Origin: Hypholoma sublateritium FD-334 SS-4
Taxonomy: Eukaryota; Basidiomycota; Agaricomycetes; Agaricales; Strophariaceae
Direction: 5' to 3'
NCBI GenBank assembly: GCA_000827495.1
Contig: KN817523.1
Span: forward strand, 68,261 to 132,260
Length of the DNA stretch: 64,000 bases
Of the stretch, positions 22,959-35,038 are shown one piece after another. Made by a program: the position numbers and the translations under genes. The first letter of the stretch is position 1. Every line of letters begins with the position of its first letter. The notes beneath the pieces are model-generated. The model saw only the letters and a list, made by a program, of their open reading frames with translations, was not told the DNA's origin and ran no database searches.

Positions 22959-25900
22959 ATGGCGGACGAAACTAGTGGCGACTTGCTTGCAGGCCAGTCG
23001 CAGTCCAAGAAGCGGCGCATCCCCGGCGCATGCGACATATGCAAGCGCAAGAAGAGTGCGTTGTTAAAAGTTGTGATTCAGTGTGCGGTGCTGATAATTT
23101 TGGCTGCAACCCCACCTGCATGCGAGCAGTCCGTTGTAAGCCTCTTATATACACCGCATGTGCTGCTAGATCTGAGCGAACTCGAGTTTCCAGGCGATAG
23201 CGGGGAGATGCCTGATAATCGGTGCACGAATTGCGTGCAGTATGGGCTCGAGTGTACTCACAAGGAGGTCACAAAGGTGCGCAAGACATTATCCATGCTA
23301 ATATTGCTGAATTAGATTACTGATTGGACGCTAGACGCTGGGATCGGCGAAAGGGTATGTGTGATGGCCTGGGATCGCGTTCATTTCATTTACCGGGGTG
23401 TGCCAAGTTATGTCGAAAGCCTAGAATCCCGTCTCGAGAAGATGGATCGTTTATTGAGCAAGGTACATCTGGCCATTCCATTTTGCAGCCTTGTGCCTTA
23501 CATATCTTCAGCTTCTCCCCGGCGTCGATGTCAACCAGCAGGTGGACAGAATGGAGTCTCCTGCAGTACTGCCCTGTGATCCGGAGGTATTACCCCGGAA
23601 CGACGACGAAAGCTCCGCAACGATGGTCACAGTGCAGCTCAATAGACTGACCCTCAATCCACAGCAGAATAGATTCTTTGGAAAGTCGAGGTGAAGACCG
23701 TCTAACTCCCTTCTATTTCCTCGCGGACTATCCATATTGACTGCTCATATACTTGTTTCAGCGGTTACCAGCTTGTGCAGACCGCATTAGACCTGAAGCA
23801 AGAGTATACGGGCGAGATAATACCGCGGAACAAGACATTGCTTCCCATGAAGCGGTACGAATTCTGGGATATCCCATCTGTGCGTATGCATGTCTGGATC
23901 TCGCGACAAACGTTTACTATTCCACTGTAGTGGGTTACAACAAACCCAGACCGCGAACCAGATCACCCGGATTATGTTTTCCCAGACGACGATCTGATAG
24001 CGTCGCTCATAGACTTCTACTTTACCCAGGTCAATTGTTTCCTCCCTTTACTGCACCGACAAACACTTGAAAAGTCGGTGGCCGAAGGCCTCCACCGTGA
24101 AGACCCCATGTTTGGAGGCGTCCTACTTTTGGTGTGTGCTCATGGTGCCCGCTTCTCCGACGACCCCCGCGTGCTCGCTGAAGGAACGGACTCGCCGCGG
24201 TCTTCCGGTTGGAGGTGGTTTGAGCAGGTACACGTACTGCGTAAGAATCTTTACCGGCGTACCACGCTGTATGAGCTTCAATTGCAAGCAGTAAGTCCGT
24301 TACCCATATTGTGCGTTGAATTTCTGACACCCGATCAGTTGCATGTCCTTTTCTGCCAGTCCAGTGAAACGCCGCATGGTATATGGGCACAGATAGGGCT
24401 GGCAGTGCGCTTATCGCAGGAGGTCGGCGCTCATCGACGACGGCCGAAAACTGCTGATGATGTGCCCACCGTGGAAAACGAATTATGGAAGCGTGCATTC
24501 TGGTTGGCTCCATGGTCTATACAAATCTGAACGGGGTGACTAAATCTTGTCTTATCAAGGGTGCTTCTGAGCTTAGATCGACATATAAGCTCATACGCCG
24601 GACGGCCGTGTGCATTGCAGGATGAAGAGTGCGTCCATTTCATCATCGGCTTGTTTACAGGTTTAATTTTTCATAGTTTTGACCTCGATTTGCCACTGGA
24701 ATGCGACGATGAATATTGGGAGCATGGATTCCAACAGCCACCGGACAAGCCGTCGTCAATCTCATTCTTCAATTGCTACTTGCGCCTGATTGACATTCTG
24801 GCATACGCTATGCGCTTGATTGTGAGCCCTCAGTTGATCAAGTACAGGAAATGTCGGACGTTGATACAGTCTATTCTTGCAGTACCCAATTAAACGGCCT
24901 AGAAATAACTTCGGGAGACCACCACTCTCGGAGCAACAAGTTATTGCGGAGCTGGATTCGGCGATGAACGGCTGGATGGATTCGGTGCCCACACATCGTA
25001 TGTTATTCTCTTATGCGGCGATCAATGGCTTGTAGGTGACTCCGGCCTTTAGTTAGATGGAACCCCAATTGCGACAACCCCCTCTTCTTAAAACAATCAG
25101 CAGCTCTACATGCAACGTACTATCATCTGCAAATATTCATTCATCGACCGTTCATCCCCTCGCCTCGCAACCCTGTGCCCGTCTCGTTCCCCTCGCTAGC
25201 GATCTGCACCAATGCGGCGCGGTCGTGTTGTCATGTCCTCGAGTCGTACACAAAATTGGGCCCGCTGCCTTTCTCGTTCTTACAGGTATTTGCTAGAATT
25301 TCCTTTTTTACGGACGGTTTTCTGAAGGTCGCGTTGGCAGAACACGGCCTTCACCGCGGCTGTTATTCTTCTCTTGAATATTTGGAGTGGGCGAAGGTCG
25401 GGATATGCCCCAAACCCGAAGCGGGAGATGGAGGATGTGCAGCGATGTAGAGAAGTGCTGAAAGTCGCTGAGAAGCGGTACGTGCTCCTCTTCATTTTGT
25501 AGCTCGTCACGATACTCAGCTCTATCTACCTGTAGGTGGGCTTCCGCAGGGCGATTCTGGTTCGTCGAACCTCGCGCGGTATCATCTATGATAGTCGATT
25601 GTTCTCATGCATTGCACGTATTACAGGGACATTCTCACCGAGCTTTCATTTGTCGGAGACATGTCGATACACAACAGTACTTCAACAGCCGCACCCACTG
25701 CTGCACCCGCACCAGCAGCGAACAACGTGCGGCCGAAGCGACCCCGTGAGGCAGACGACGACAAGTCGCACAGTGCCTCACCGCCCCCGGTGTCCTCTAC
25801 GAGTCCAGAAGCACAGCCGCGCAACATTGTTGGCTCGCGCCGCGTCTCCTCGAGCCTCTCCGCGCCGGCGTCACCCCTCGTGCCTACACCGCCGTGTCCG

Positions 25901-26524
25901 CCCGCCCTATTCCAACTGCCGATGTACAGCAACGAGCTTGGGCGCCTCCCGATCTACGGCCAGTTCAACTTCTCAGATGTGGTGGGTGACCCGCATGCGC
26001 GTGGCCCCGGCATGGCGCAGCCCCCGTCACTCGACGGCTTGGTGTACAGTAACTTCGCCGCAGGGCAGGCGGTTGCGTGCGGTCCCCTACCTCACGTAGG
26101 CGTTCCGGGTCACCTTCCTGTGCAAGGGCAGCACGATGCGTACCTCCTTGACCCATCGTTCGGCAGCGCACCGCTACCCGTGGACTACCTTACCGGCGCG
26201 ATGCGCTTCGGGGCTGGGATGGGGATGGGGATGGGTGGTGGTGGTGATGGCGGTGATCTCAGCTCACTGCTCACGGCTGGAGGCGGGGGTGGGATTGACC
26301 TCGACGGAATGTTCGGCGCGATGCCCGCGATGGACAGTGACACGATGACAATGTGGACTACCGCACCGACGAACCTTGAGTACGCACTCTTTCTGCTATT
26401 TCACGACGCGTTTTGACCTATGTTCGTTTGCTGCAGGCTGGACGACTGGAACACGTATATTTCGAACGTAGAGCAGCTAATGCAAGCGCAGGGGCAGGTC
26501 CACGGACAAGGGCATGCCGTGTGA
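22959..26524 (+). CDS. Zn2Cys6 fungal transcription factor (XlnR-like middle domain)
   Basis: A nuclear DNA-binding regulator. The zinc cluster is built from three exons: GACDICKRKK (22959-23055), a 6-nt exon TCCGTT at 23130-23135, and CDSGEMPDNRCTNC from 23194. Together they give C-X2-C-X6-C-X9-C-X2-C-X6-C, the exact binuclear pattern. A short coiled coil follows (YVESLESRLEKMDRLLSK). The fungal-specific transcription factor domain is recognised by LIDFYFTQVNCFLPLLHRQT, GGVLLLVCAHGARFSDDP, GIWAQIGLAVRLSQEVGAHR, VLLSLDRHISSYAGRPCAL and IFIHRPFIPSP. The C-terminal exon is Pro/Ala/Ser-rich with a Gly/Met run, and the last exon ends QLMQAQGQVHGQGHAV. All catalytic-type landmarks of the domain are present, so the gene looks intact. 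Target genes cannot be inferred from the neighbourhood. Confidence 0.92.
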
Positions 26525-26941
26525 GCTAGGCGGGGGGTTCACGCGGCACATCACTCACGATCCATCCACGCTGCTTGTACTGACTTTGGTTGATATTCAT
26601 ACTCATACTCATATACCATTTTTTTACTCGCCAATAGGTGTCACGGGTAAAATAGAAAAAAAACGTGTTTTATTATCCCGAATACACTGCGTTCATCAGC
26701 TACTATTGGCTTTGTCTCTCATCCCGATCGTTTTAGCTAGTTTTTATCTGACCAAGTGGTTGTAGACTCAAGGACGTGAATGGCCTGAGCACCGTGAGAT
26801 ACTCAATATTCAGGGGGAAAGCTATTGGGGAAAAATTCGAATTTGGATACAGTAAATATCCTACATGAACATAGCCATTTCTGATGGTTTTAAGCTGAAA
26901 TTTCTAGGTTACGCTAAAGTATAGTAGTTGAATTCGGCAAT
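26525..26941. other. Convergent intergenic gap with a short hexamer repeat
   Basis: This gap lies between the 3' ends of the transcription factor and the gluconokinase gene. A small run of CATACT-like hexamers sits near 26595-26615. No gene is visible. Confidence 0.4.
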
Positions 26942-27677
26942 TTACAGCTTTCCCTCTTCATCTTTGTTGGAGTCGCCCATTATGGACGCCAAGCCTCCTT
27001 TAGCGATTCGTACTTGTTCTTCCGTGCTATCCTCGACCGAAACAACCACTACGCCTTCCTCGCCGATTGGTGTTTCCAGTGTACTCAGCTGGCTATCTAG
27101 CATACTCGCTTTCATGAAATGCCCAGCCCTCTTCGACATCCTATCCACCAGCACATCCCGCGTCCCCTCAATGAACACAAAATATGTTTGCAGTGCATTG
27201 GGATGTCCGGCCTCCAGAATATTGTTATCGATCAGCTCGGGCTGCAGCCGCCCGCGCAGGATCTCGCGGTAGTACTTCTTTAGCGCCGAGCAGGTAATTA
27301 CGACGCCGCGCGGCGCGGCGCTGCCCTTCTCCGCCGCTGCGTGCTCCTCCGCGGCCGTGCGCTCGGCGGTCGCGCGTATAAGCGCGAGCCACGGCTCGCG
27401 GTCCGCATCATCGAGCGGGATGCCCGCGGCCATCTTGTCGACGTTCGCGCGCGGGTGCAGGTCGTCGCCCTCGACGTATGGCATACGCAGAGCGCGCGCG
27501 ATTGCCACGCCGAGCGTCGACTTGCCCGTCCCGGAGACGCCCTGTGCGGGTGGCCGGCGGTCAGAGCTGCGCGAGTATGCACCTGTGCGCGATGCGCAGA
27601 CGCACCATTACGACAATGAAGGCCGGTACCCCAGGCTCTGCTGGGTTATGGGCCGGGATTTGATCGGGGTGAGGCAT
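26942..27677 (-). CDS. Gluconokinase
   Basis: Phosphorylates D-gluconate to 6-phosphogluconate with ATP, feeding the pentose phosphate pathway in the cytosol. Two exons. Exon 1 (start 27677) encodes MPHPDQIPAHN and PAFIVVM; the intron joins it to GVSGTGKSTLGVAIARAL, completing the P-loop GVSGTGKST. Then come VEGDDLHPRANVDKMAAGIP (gluconate-binding GDxxHP), LDDADREPWL, VVITCSALKKYYREILRG and FVFIEGTRDVLVDRM. RAGHFMKASMLDSQLSTLE is the lid segment. The length, near 210 residues, is slightly above the bacterial GntK length because of the Ala/Glu-rich insert after LIRATAERTAAEE. Alternative annotation as shikimate kinase is excluded by the GDDLHP and RAGHFM motifs. Confidence 0.92.
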
Positions 27678-28345
27678 GGTCGCTGTCTGCAGACTCGGAG
27701 CTTGCTCGGAGTGCTAGGAAGAGCGGCTGTGGGCAGCGATGATACCGCTGTGGGAGGAAGATGGGCGCTGCGGCAAACGGGCAATCGTCGAAGTCAGGGC
27801 AAGAGTCGGGCTGACGAAGGCTAGTACATATACTGACTGGCGTTTTATCGGAGGTTACGGGAATTTGGGTAAAATAGACGGCTTCATCCGGTCCGACCGC
27901 TGTGGGACTCGTGTGCGGCATCCAAGGCCACTCAATGATTTGTACAAGAATAAATGCTTTATATGCTGAAGGCTACATGTTAGGTACATCTTTATAGTAA
28001 GTACGTGTACATTGTAGCGCGATGTGGGTAGTAATGGCAAATGAGTGATGATATGATGGGGTATTGGCAAAATGATGTGGTATGTATATGATGTGTAGAA
28101 AACCCGAGAGACCAAAAGGAATGACATGGCCTTGCCCGAAGAAATGCTGCCACTGACAGAAAGAAATAATCGAGAATGTGAAAGAACGACTATGAACGTT
28201 CAGAATGAAAAGCCGCGCACAAGCCAACACTGTTGACTCGAACCGAGGGCGCCCGTAATATGAAAGGAATGGTTATGCAGGATTTGTCGCCAGGACCGCA
28301 CATGAAACGCGGTTTCGAGACCGCTATCGGCAAATGTACGCGAGA
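27678..28345. other. Intergenic between two minus-strand genes
   Basis: About 670 bases, with no supported gene. The right half should carry the 3' end of the DUF6593 gene and the left half the gluconokinase promoter. The stretch 27960-28200 is AT-rich and of simple composition. Confidence 0.4.
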
Positions 28346-30391
28346 CTATGAGGGGGTATCTGTCCGTCTAGCAGTTTCTTCTCGCTGCGTCCTCGAGCGC
28401 GAGAAGTTAATTGTGTCGTAGGCCGGGGGCGGCACGTCGTAGATCGAAGTACTCGGTAGTGGCGCCGGAGGAAGGTCGCGTTGCGGAGCCGTCAGGAGGT
28501 GGACCCACCTCGTCAGGTCCTCCTGCGATGCTTTCGTTATTGGCGGGTTGCGGCCATACGCGTGTTCAGAGCTGAGTGGGGACAGCAGCGTTGCTCCGGC
28601 GGTGCTGCTCTCGCTAGTGGCAGGAGGGGATGTAGTGTCACTTGTGGACGGGCTGTTAATTGGTGTGGCGGGGAGCGCCCGCTGGGGCCGGGCAGGCTGG
28701 GCCGTTGCTGGAGGAGGTGATGGTGACGATGTGGCATTGTTCCGTAGCTGCATGGAGCTCTGCACGCGCCGTGGGACTGGAGGCTTGGGGGGCATGGGCG
28801 CCATTTGTGGGGGCTTTGGCAGCGGTCTCCTGCCTATAGATGACGAGTATGACCTTACACTGTTCGACCGCTCCGACCTAACCATTCCTGGACTTCGTAC
28901 AGCTGGAGTCGTAGGCACTTGGCTTGATCCAGCTGAAATGATACTCTCTTCGGGGGGTGACGGGATATGGTGTTCTGACCTGTCGCTGGATGGTGTTTCG
29001 AAAGGCTCTCGTCTGAAGCTTTGCGATAAAGGAGTGGAAGGTTGTGAGGTATTTCCGAGGCTACGCAATGACTTGCTGTACTTGAAGGGCAACGAAGGCA
29101 CGGGAGGCTCTTCGGAGGAGCCGTAGAATGATGGGTCGAAGTGGCTGTGAGAAGGGTGTCGCGATGAGAAACGAAGTGATTCTGCAAGGGGGGTGGAGGC
29201 CTGTATCTCTGGGATAACAAACGACTCGCAATTGTCCACGTCGTCGCGAGATCCTGCGATTGAGGGCAGGCCTGGCATGGGACTAGAAGGACGCGACGAC
29301 GTGTAAAACGACTCCTCGTATTTGATCGCTGAGCTTCCAAAAGTGGCTGATGTAGGCGTTTGTGGTGGGCCAGGTGTCATGGGTCCTGTTGATGATGAAG
29401 AGTGTTTGGATCTCGAGTCGGTTGCTAGTAGCTTGGGGAATATCGGCTCCCCGTATATGATTTTACGAAGCTGCGTGGAGGCTAGCTCCGGAACTGAGTT
29501 CGAGGGTTGACTGCTGGAGCCCGGAATACTTGGTGTTGGTTCTTCAAACCTCTTAACCAACATCCACTCCTGGAGGTCGGTGACCAGAAGCAAGGCAGTG
29601 ACAATAATGTAATCCAGCAGTAATACAGAGACGCCTTTAATTGCTGAGAGAGATTTAGGGTCGTATTTGTCGTACAAAGTCTCATATATCATGAGCTTTG
29701 TTGGTTCTGATCGGCCAGCCCTATCCATTACGGCTATGGGACCCTTCACAGAAGCGGTGGTGCACTTCTAGGCATAAGCAACCTAAGTACCATAGTCGTA
29801 GGACGCAAAACTCACCCAGTACACGTCTCCATAGCGCTCCCACTTCATCGACTGCGAATAATTCGGAATCTTGAATTTACGAGAGCCACTGTTGATTCAA
29901 AGGTAAAGTCGCGGTGTATAAATGATGCGTTCAGCGACGTACTTGAGGCTTGCAGCTGGTTTGAGAAATGAATCGCCTGGATCCCATCGAGAATCTCGCA
30001 TCTGAACCAAAACACCGTCTGTGGTATCCTTCCCTGAAGGCTTTGTTGGGAGCACTCGGGGCCATGTAATATGCGCCGTTTTAATGGCACCCCGCTTGCG
30101 GTCATTTCTGGTTATCGTACTGGAAGTGTTGGAAGTGTCGATCGTGTATAACGGGCGCTGAGAGCCCATCTCGACGATGGATGAGTCCAGAAACGAGTAC
30201 GAAGACAATCTCATCGTCAGGAGTGGTTGTTTCGAGTTGTGCGGGGCTTCTGTATTTTCGGATCGACGGAGAAGCGGTATCCTGACCGAAGGTAAAATAG
30301 ACATCCGTGTCGTGGAGAAGGGAAAGTGGGGAGCAGTGGGGGATGTTGTCTCCGCCGCAGCGCGCGAGCGGTCCCTGAGCAAGGACTTCAT
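28346..30391 (-). CDS. DUF6593 protein with a long disordered tail
   Basis: DUF6593 is a fungal domain of unknown function, abundant in basidiomycetes. Exon 1 (start 30391) holds a basic Ser-rich leader, then the domain: PLYTIDTSNTSSTITRNDRK, GAIKTAHITWPRVLP, and RDSRWDPGDSFLKPAAS. Introns join it to GSRKFKIPNYSQSMKWERYG, DVYW, KCTTASVKGPIAVMDRAGR and the hydrophobic closing segment VSVLLLDYIIVTALLLVTDL. The remaining 370 residues (28346-29560) are Ser/Pro-rich and probably disordered, with polyproline runs such as PKPPQMAPMPPKPPVPRR that look like SH3 ligands, and the tail motif PPPAY. The first leader could instead start at an inner Met (for example MRLSSYSFLDSS). Function is unknown; the domain call is from family pattern memory. 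Confidence 0.7.
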
Positions 30392-31084
30392 GATAGTGTC
30401 GGAATGAAAGATCCCTAGCCTCCGAGCTCGAGCGCATCAATGAATATAAGCCCATCACGACCGGGTCTGAACTTAGACTGCCGAGTTTCGAGATCCATCG
30501 CATGCTGAGGTAACACAGCACAACATATAGCTGCTGATGGGAATCCAGGTCCACAGCGTGGAACCGGCACCTGGCGCAGCCGCCAGCGCTCACCTCAGCG
30601 CATGCTGGCGCGTCCAAATTATCCAGATCAGTGCTTGATTTCGGCGGCGCAGACGCGCAGATACGATCCAGACAGATTCCCTCGTGCTATTCTTGTTACC
30701 GGCCGTTAGTCGTGCCACTGTCCACTGGTGCCGGAAGTTATAGCCGTATGTAGAATATGATGACGCCGGCATTGGGCAACGATGATTCATTTTGCGGGCG
30801 CAAATCAAGCGCAAATCACCTGTTGAGATCCATTGAGATTTGTACCACATTTTCATGCTTTCAAAAGACGCTGCTATGCGGCTGTGGGCCCCAATACAAA
30901 GGAGAGCTTGAAAATTAAGGTTATTGAACAAGGAAAGTCGAGACTCGAGTCGGAATCTCAGAATAATTCAGCGCGTCCTGTGCATGTCACATGCTATCCT
31001 ATAACGTGACGAAGCCTGCAAAGTTCACAAACGCATTCATCTTTCATCCTACCACCACCTCTGTATACGCAGCCCACGTAAACC
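30392..31084. other. Divergent promoter region between DUF6593 and CHZ1 genes
   Basis: About 690 bases. Minus-strand open frames overlapping here are shadows. Short upstream exons of the DUF6593 gene cannot be excluded. No RNA gene is seen. Confidence 0.35.
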
Positions 31085-31609
31085 ATGTCTACTAACATTA
31101 CAAGCCCCTCTGGAAACTCGTAAGCTGATCGGCTCTGCCAGATATCCCATGCACACGGTCTGAACTAACGTGGTTACCAGAAACGCCGCTGCTGCTGTTG
31201 AGGCCACCAACGCGACCCCATCGGCCAAGGGCAAAGGCAAAGCTGTGAACCAAACCACGGAGGAAGAGGAGGAGGAGGAGGAGGAGGAAGACGAAGAAAT
31301 GGGCAGTGATGAAGAGGAAGATGTAAGTGTCGCGTCATGTCCGGCCCCTGCCCGACGCGTCTTTCGTCACGCGGCGCGTAGATGCACCCATGGAGCAATT
31401 GATTCACGCCTTCAACTACTGATTCTTCTCGTTTTCAGGAGGAGGAAGAGGAAGAAGGATTCGAAGAGATTGATCCTACCGCCATTATCGGTGGCCGTCG
31501 TACCCGTGGCGTCAAAGTTGACTACACCTCGAAAGAAGCCATCGCGAAAGCCGGACTGCAAGGAAACGAGAACGACGAGGACAGCGATGAAGATGTCGAA
31601 ATGAAGTAA
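31085..31609 (+). CDS. CHZ1: Histone chaperone CHZ1-domain protein
   Basis: Chz1 binds H2A.Z-H2B dimers in the nucleus and hands them to the SWR1 remodeller. Three exons. Exon 1 is MSTNITSPSGNS, followed by an Ala/Thr/Lys-rich segment (SAKGKGKAVNQTT) and a strongly acidic run of about 25 Glu/Asp. The last exon carries the CHZ motif IDPTAIIGGRRTRGVKVDYT followed by SKEAIAKAGL and an acidic end. The acidic run continues across the second intron (EED|EEEEEEGFEE), so splicing preserves charge and frame. Length, about 120 residues, fits the family. Weak starts upstream are not needed because the ATG at 31085 lies in a good context (AACCATGTC). Confidence 0.9.
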
Positions 31610-33287
31610 AGAGCTTATGTACCTGTCGTCACTGGCCAAAATTTGTTGGTGAGTCACTTGATATATGCTTAAATTAGATTGCTTATATTCTGGGTAAGTG
31701 CAGTCTCTGGATCTCTGATGAGGACCTACGCATATGTTGTAAAGTGTATTCAACTGTTGCCTTGATCTTGCTCTAGGTCCCTCGCTTTTGGTTCGTGTGG
31801 GACACTGCCATGTCTAGACTGTCTGTACTTGAATGGGAATGATTTGGCATTATTCTTGAATTACATTCATCACCATGTTCAAGACTATTCATCGTGCATA
31901 CAGAATCTTCAATGTCGACAACAAGAATCCCAATATCGGTGCAAAGGATAGAAGCAATCTTGTGGACTGATCATCGCTCTCGTCTTCCAAGCACGCACTG
32001 GCCGAGGTGCCCGTTGACCTCGTTTCAGATATCGTCGCCGCTTCGGATTCTCACATACGTATGTTCAACGACTGGTGAGAACCTCTCAAAAAAAGAATGA
32101 AATGCAGGTCTGATGGATCGCCTGATTGCCACAATAATATTTTGGCCTGGGGTACTTGAAACAGTCAAGACGCTGGATCCACGCGACCCACATGCATCGG
32201 GTGTTCAAAGTGTCAAGTCTGTGATGCCTTTGCTGGCGATGAATGTTATGTACCGTCAAGTACAACCTACGTACTGTGGCTCCGAGTCTCGTGCGCACTG
32301 AGTGCAGCATGGGGTCAAGTACTTCTATTATTAAGTTCTAATGAATAGCCGGTTATGACGAAGAAGTGGTGTGAGTGGTACTAACCTTTGCGTCTTGCAG
32401 ATCAATCTGCACCATTTTGCAGCTGACGGTCGAAACGCTTCGAGGCATCGAAACTATACAGCCCGTGAGTACTGGAAGTGATTTCTATTGCTACGACCCG
32501 AGCAAAGGTAGACTATTGTAATGGCTTTGCGCGACTGTTGCAAGACCGTTGCCCAATGCGTGCCACATCACTTCAAGTCACCGTCCGATGGGTAGACTTT
32601 GATTAGGATATCGTACGGTCACACTGTAGGTGAACCTTTTAATCATAATTGTCCCGCATGGTTAGTCTATGACTGTCTATGTACATATGCAAGCCCCATG
32701 GTAGAAAGCTAATTGCTATAACCTTACTACTCGCATTTAATTAAAACATCTGGAGATATTTACCACTTCAATTCAAAAAATGAGCAAAAAATGTAAGCCG
32801 CGGACGATAGAATTTCTAATCTACAAATATTTGTTGCGGCCTAGCACTGTAAAGGGGAGAAGGTGATTTGCGATGCGGATTCTTTTGCCATGGCGGTCCT
32901 GTCTCTTGTTGTGGGGTAGGCTCAAGAATCAGAAATGAATAATCAAATTCAACACTAGTGAACATTTTCGACACGCCGTGCTCGCTATATACGTATGGCG
33001 CCACGAAAGGGTAAATTTGAGCGCCCGAATAGCACGTAGATAGAGCACCTATTTTTCTACGACCTTCGTACCCGAATTAAAAGACCAAAATATACTGGTC
33101 TCTCACCCCAAATCATGTGGTACCGGGCGGGTGGGCGGCCGGCTTCGGTGTTGGCTTCGAAATAAATATCTGCAGCTGGTACAATTTATAGAGGAATAGT
33201 ATAACAGTAAGTAGTCTGTATTACATTGAGATACATGGCAATAGAGGGGAAGTAAGCACACGCCCAATGTCCGGAAAGGTCCGCGCA
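31610..33287. other. 1.7-kb gap with possible decayed exon fragments
   Basis: No gene can be assembled with confidence. Coding-like pieces on the plus strand are MFKTIHRAYRIFNVDNKNPN at 31875, ALAEVPVDLVSDIVAASDSH near 31994, MDRLIATIIFWPGVLETVKT at 32113, and LQLTVETLRGIETIQP near 32415. They lie in order and could be exons of one small or degenerate gene, but I could not connect them all in frame. The rest, 32500-33280, is AT-rich and featureless. Confidence 0.3.
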
Positions 33288-35038
33288 TCAGCCCGGGAGA
33301 CGCCCGTAGTCTTCCTCTTCTTCAAAAAGCGACGCTGACTCCTTTGAGCGGGCATAAGGGACCTGTCGTGCTGGGTGATATGTGCCAGAGGATGCAGTGT
33401 AGCTTCCACGAGAAGGTAGCGGGACCGTCACGCTGGATGGCGAGCCGCGGAATCCACCATGATTTGTGAGTGTTGCAGGATTGAAGTCTGGCTGCTCCGC
33501 CGGAATATCGGTGTAGGGCCGCTCGGGGAGGTGTCCAAGTTTACCTGTCCCACGCCCCGCTGAGTCGCGACGCTGATGAAGAGGAAGGGCTTCTTCTTCA
33601 GTATCATCAGCTTTGGAGCCAACCACCAACTCCGGCCTAGTAAGGAAGAATAAGATGACGTTGAAGGTCCCGGAAAGGGCAAAGAGGGTGCTGGCAAATA
33701 ATGTAAATTGGTATGGGGTGTTAAATCCCTCAAACCAAAGCCACCGAGATAGGCTGTTGGGAAAGAAGCATACAATGTACACAGCAGGGTAGCTATGAGA
33801 AGATGAAGATAAGTTAGCCATCCGAGGTATAATTTATTTGAAATGGATGATCACTCACAATAACATCAGGTTTGCGATTGCTTTAGTCTGCTTCTCCTCG
33901 TCAGATTCAATCTGGACATTATTTGGATACGAGGGAGCATAGTTCTTGTGCCAGTGAATGCCATTGTCAATTATGAACCAGCCACGGATGACGAGGAACA
34001 TAATCGTATAGAGAATGGCCATTGTGAAGCCTGAAATCCAAACCCACAAATATTCGGTAACAATTTGTTCGACGCGGAAGTTATTCTGAATCCAGCACCC
34101 TATCAGAAAGAATTCTTAGCTGGTTCACAAGTTGCACAGCGAAATTAGTAAAAACTCACAATATCCTGTGTCACCATAGTATTTCTGGTGTCTGTGAACC
34201 GCGTTCGGAACTCCAATGTCAATAGCAGCGAAGACCCATACACCCACGACCATCATCCGCGTGATGTAGCGAGGCGCTCTCCAACGTAATACCAACACAG
34301 CAAATGTGTGGACCGCAATTGCCTGGACGGAAGGGGAATTAAGAAGTGAAGCAAAAATTAGGTAGGACAGACATTACCAAAGAACTACATCAGCAGCATT
34401 GAAGTTAGTGGGGCGGAACTAGTCTCAGAAAGTCGGAAGAGCTCACGTCATCGCCACGCCTACAATACCGACCTGCTTGATGACAGCCTGGGCCGTGCAA
34501 AGGTGTCCTTCTGTGATGTGCTAGAAATGAGACAATTTAGCCCTTCAATTTCAAAATGAACCATGCAGTGGGGATAGAATTGCGACGTACCGCTTGCATC
34601 ATCCACCTAATACTGGGCATGTATCCTGGGGAGGTATTGAAATTGAGAAGCAACGGATGAAAAAAGAGGTTCATACCTAGTGCTTGGATGAAATCCGCAA
34701 CCATCAGATTGAGAAAGAGACTGGAGTCGCTCGCATCTGGGCTCCGCGTCACCCCCCTTCCCCAGCTTGATACTGTTCTTCGAAGCCATTTATACTACAC
34801 AAACGGAGTGTTTAAGCATGGACTTCAACGAACGTCCGGTCAGGAACTTTTCCCTGAAATGCACTCACCACGGCCAGGCCGAGTATAAATAAGGCAGAAG
34901 CCGCTGACAGACTAGAATATATTGATGATGGATCTCACATTGAACCAAACTTCACGGAGAAAGTTGACAATGAACTTACCAGGAAGCCTCAATGGCGATG
35001 AATACTCCTAGTCGCTCATTGAACGAGAAGTCTGTCAT
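33288..35038 (-). CDS. Seven-transmembrane receptor (GPCR, cAMP-receptor/Git3-like)
   Basis: A multi-exon membrane protein. The start at 35038 gives MTDFSFNERLGVFIAIEASC, followed by LSAASALFILGLAV (TM1) and the loop YKWLRRTVSSWGRGVTRSPD. Next are SSLFLNLMVADFIQALG (TM2), GHLCTAQAVIKQVGIVGVAM (TM3, with the conserved extracellular Cys), a helix with TFAVLVLRWRAPRYITR, MMVVGVWVFAAIDIGVPNAV (TM4), GYWCWIQNNFRVEQIVTEY with the second loop Cys, WVWISGFTMAILYTIMFLVI (TM5), YPAVYIVCFFPNSLSRW (TM6) and FTLFASTLFALSGTFNVILF (TM7). The cytoplasmic tail of about 110 residues is Ser/Pro-rich. The two paired Cys, the sequence W-C-W-I and LSGTFNVILFFLTRP fit fungal cAMP-receptor/Git3-like GPCRs. The ligand is unknown. 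The gene is divergent to the F-box gene at 35722. Confidence 0.8.

Noticed and set aside
30102..30617. 171-residue minus-strand open frame
   Set aside because: It overlaps the DUF6593 exon in another frame and has no motif; the DUF6593 frame is preferred.
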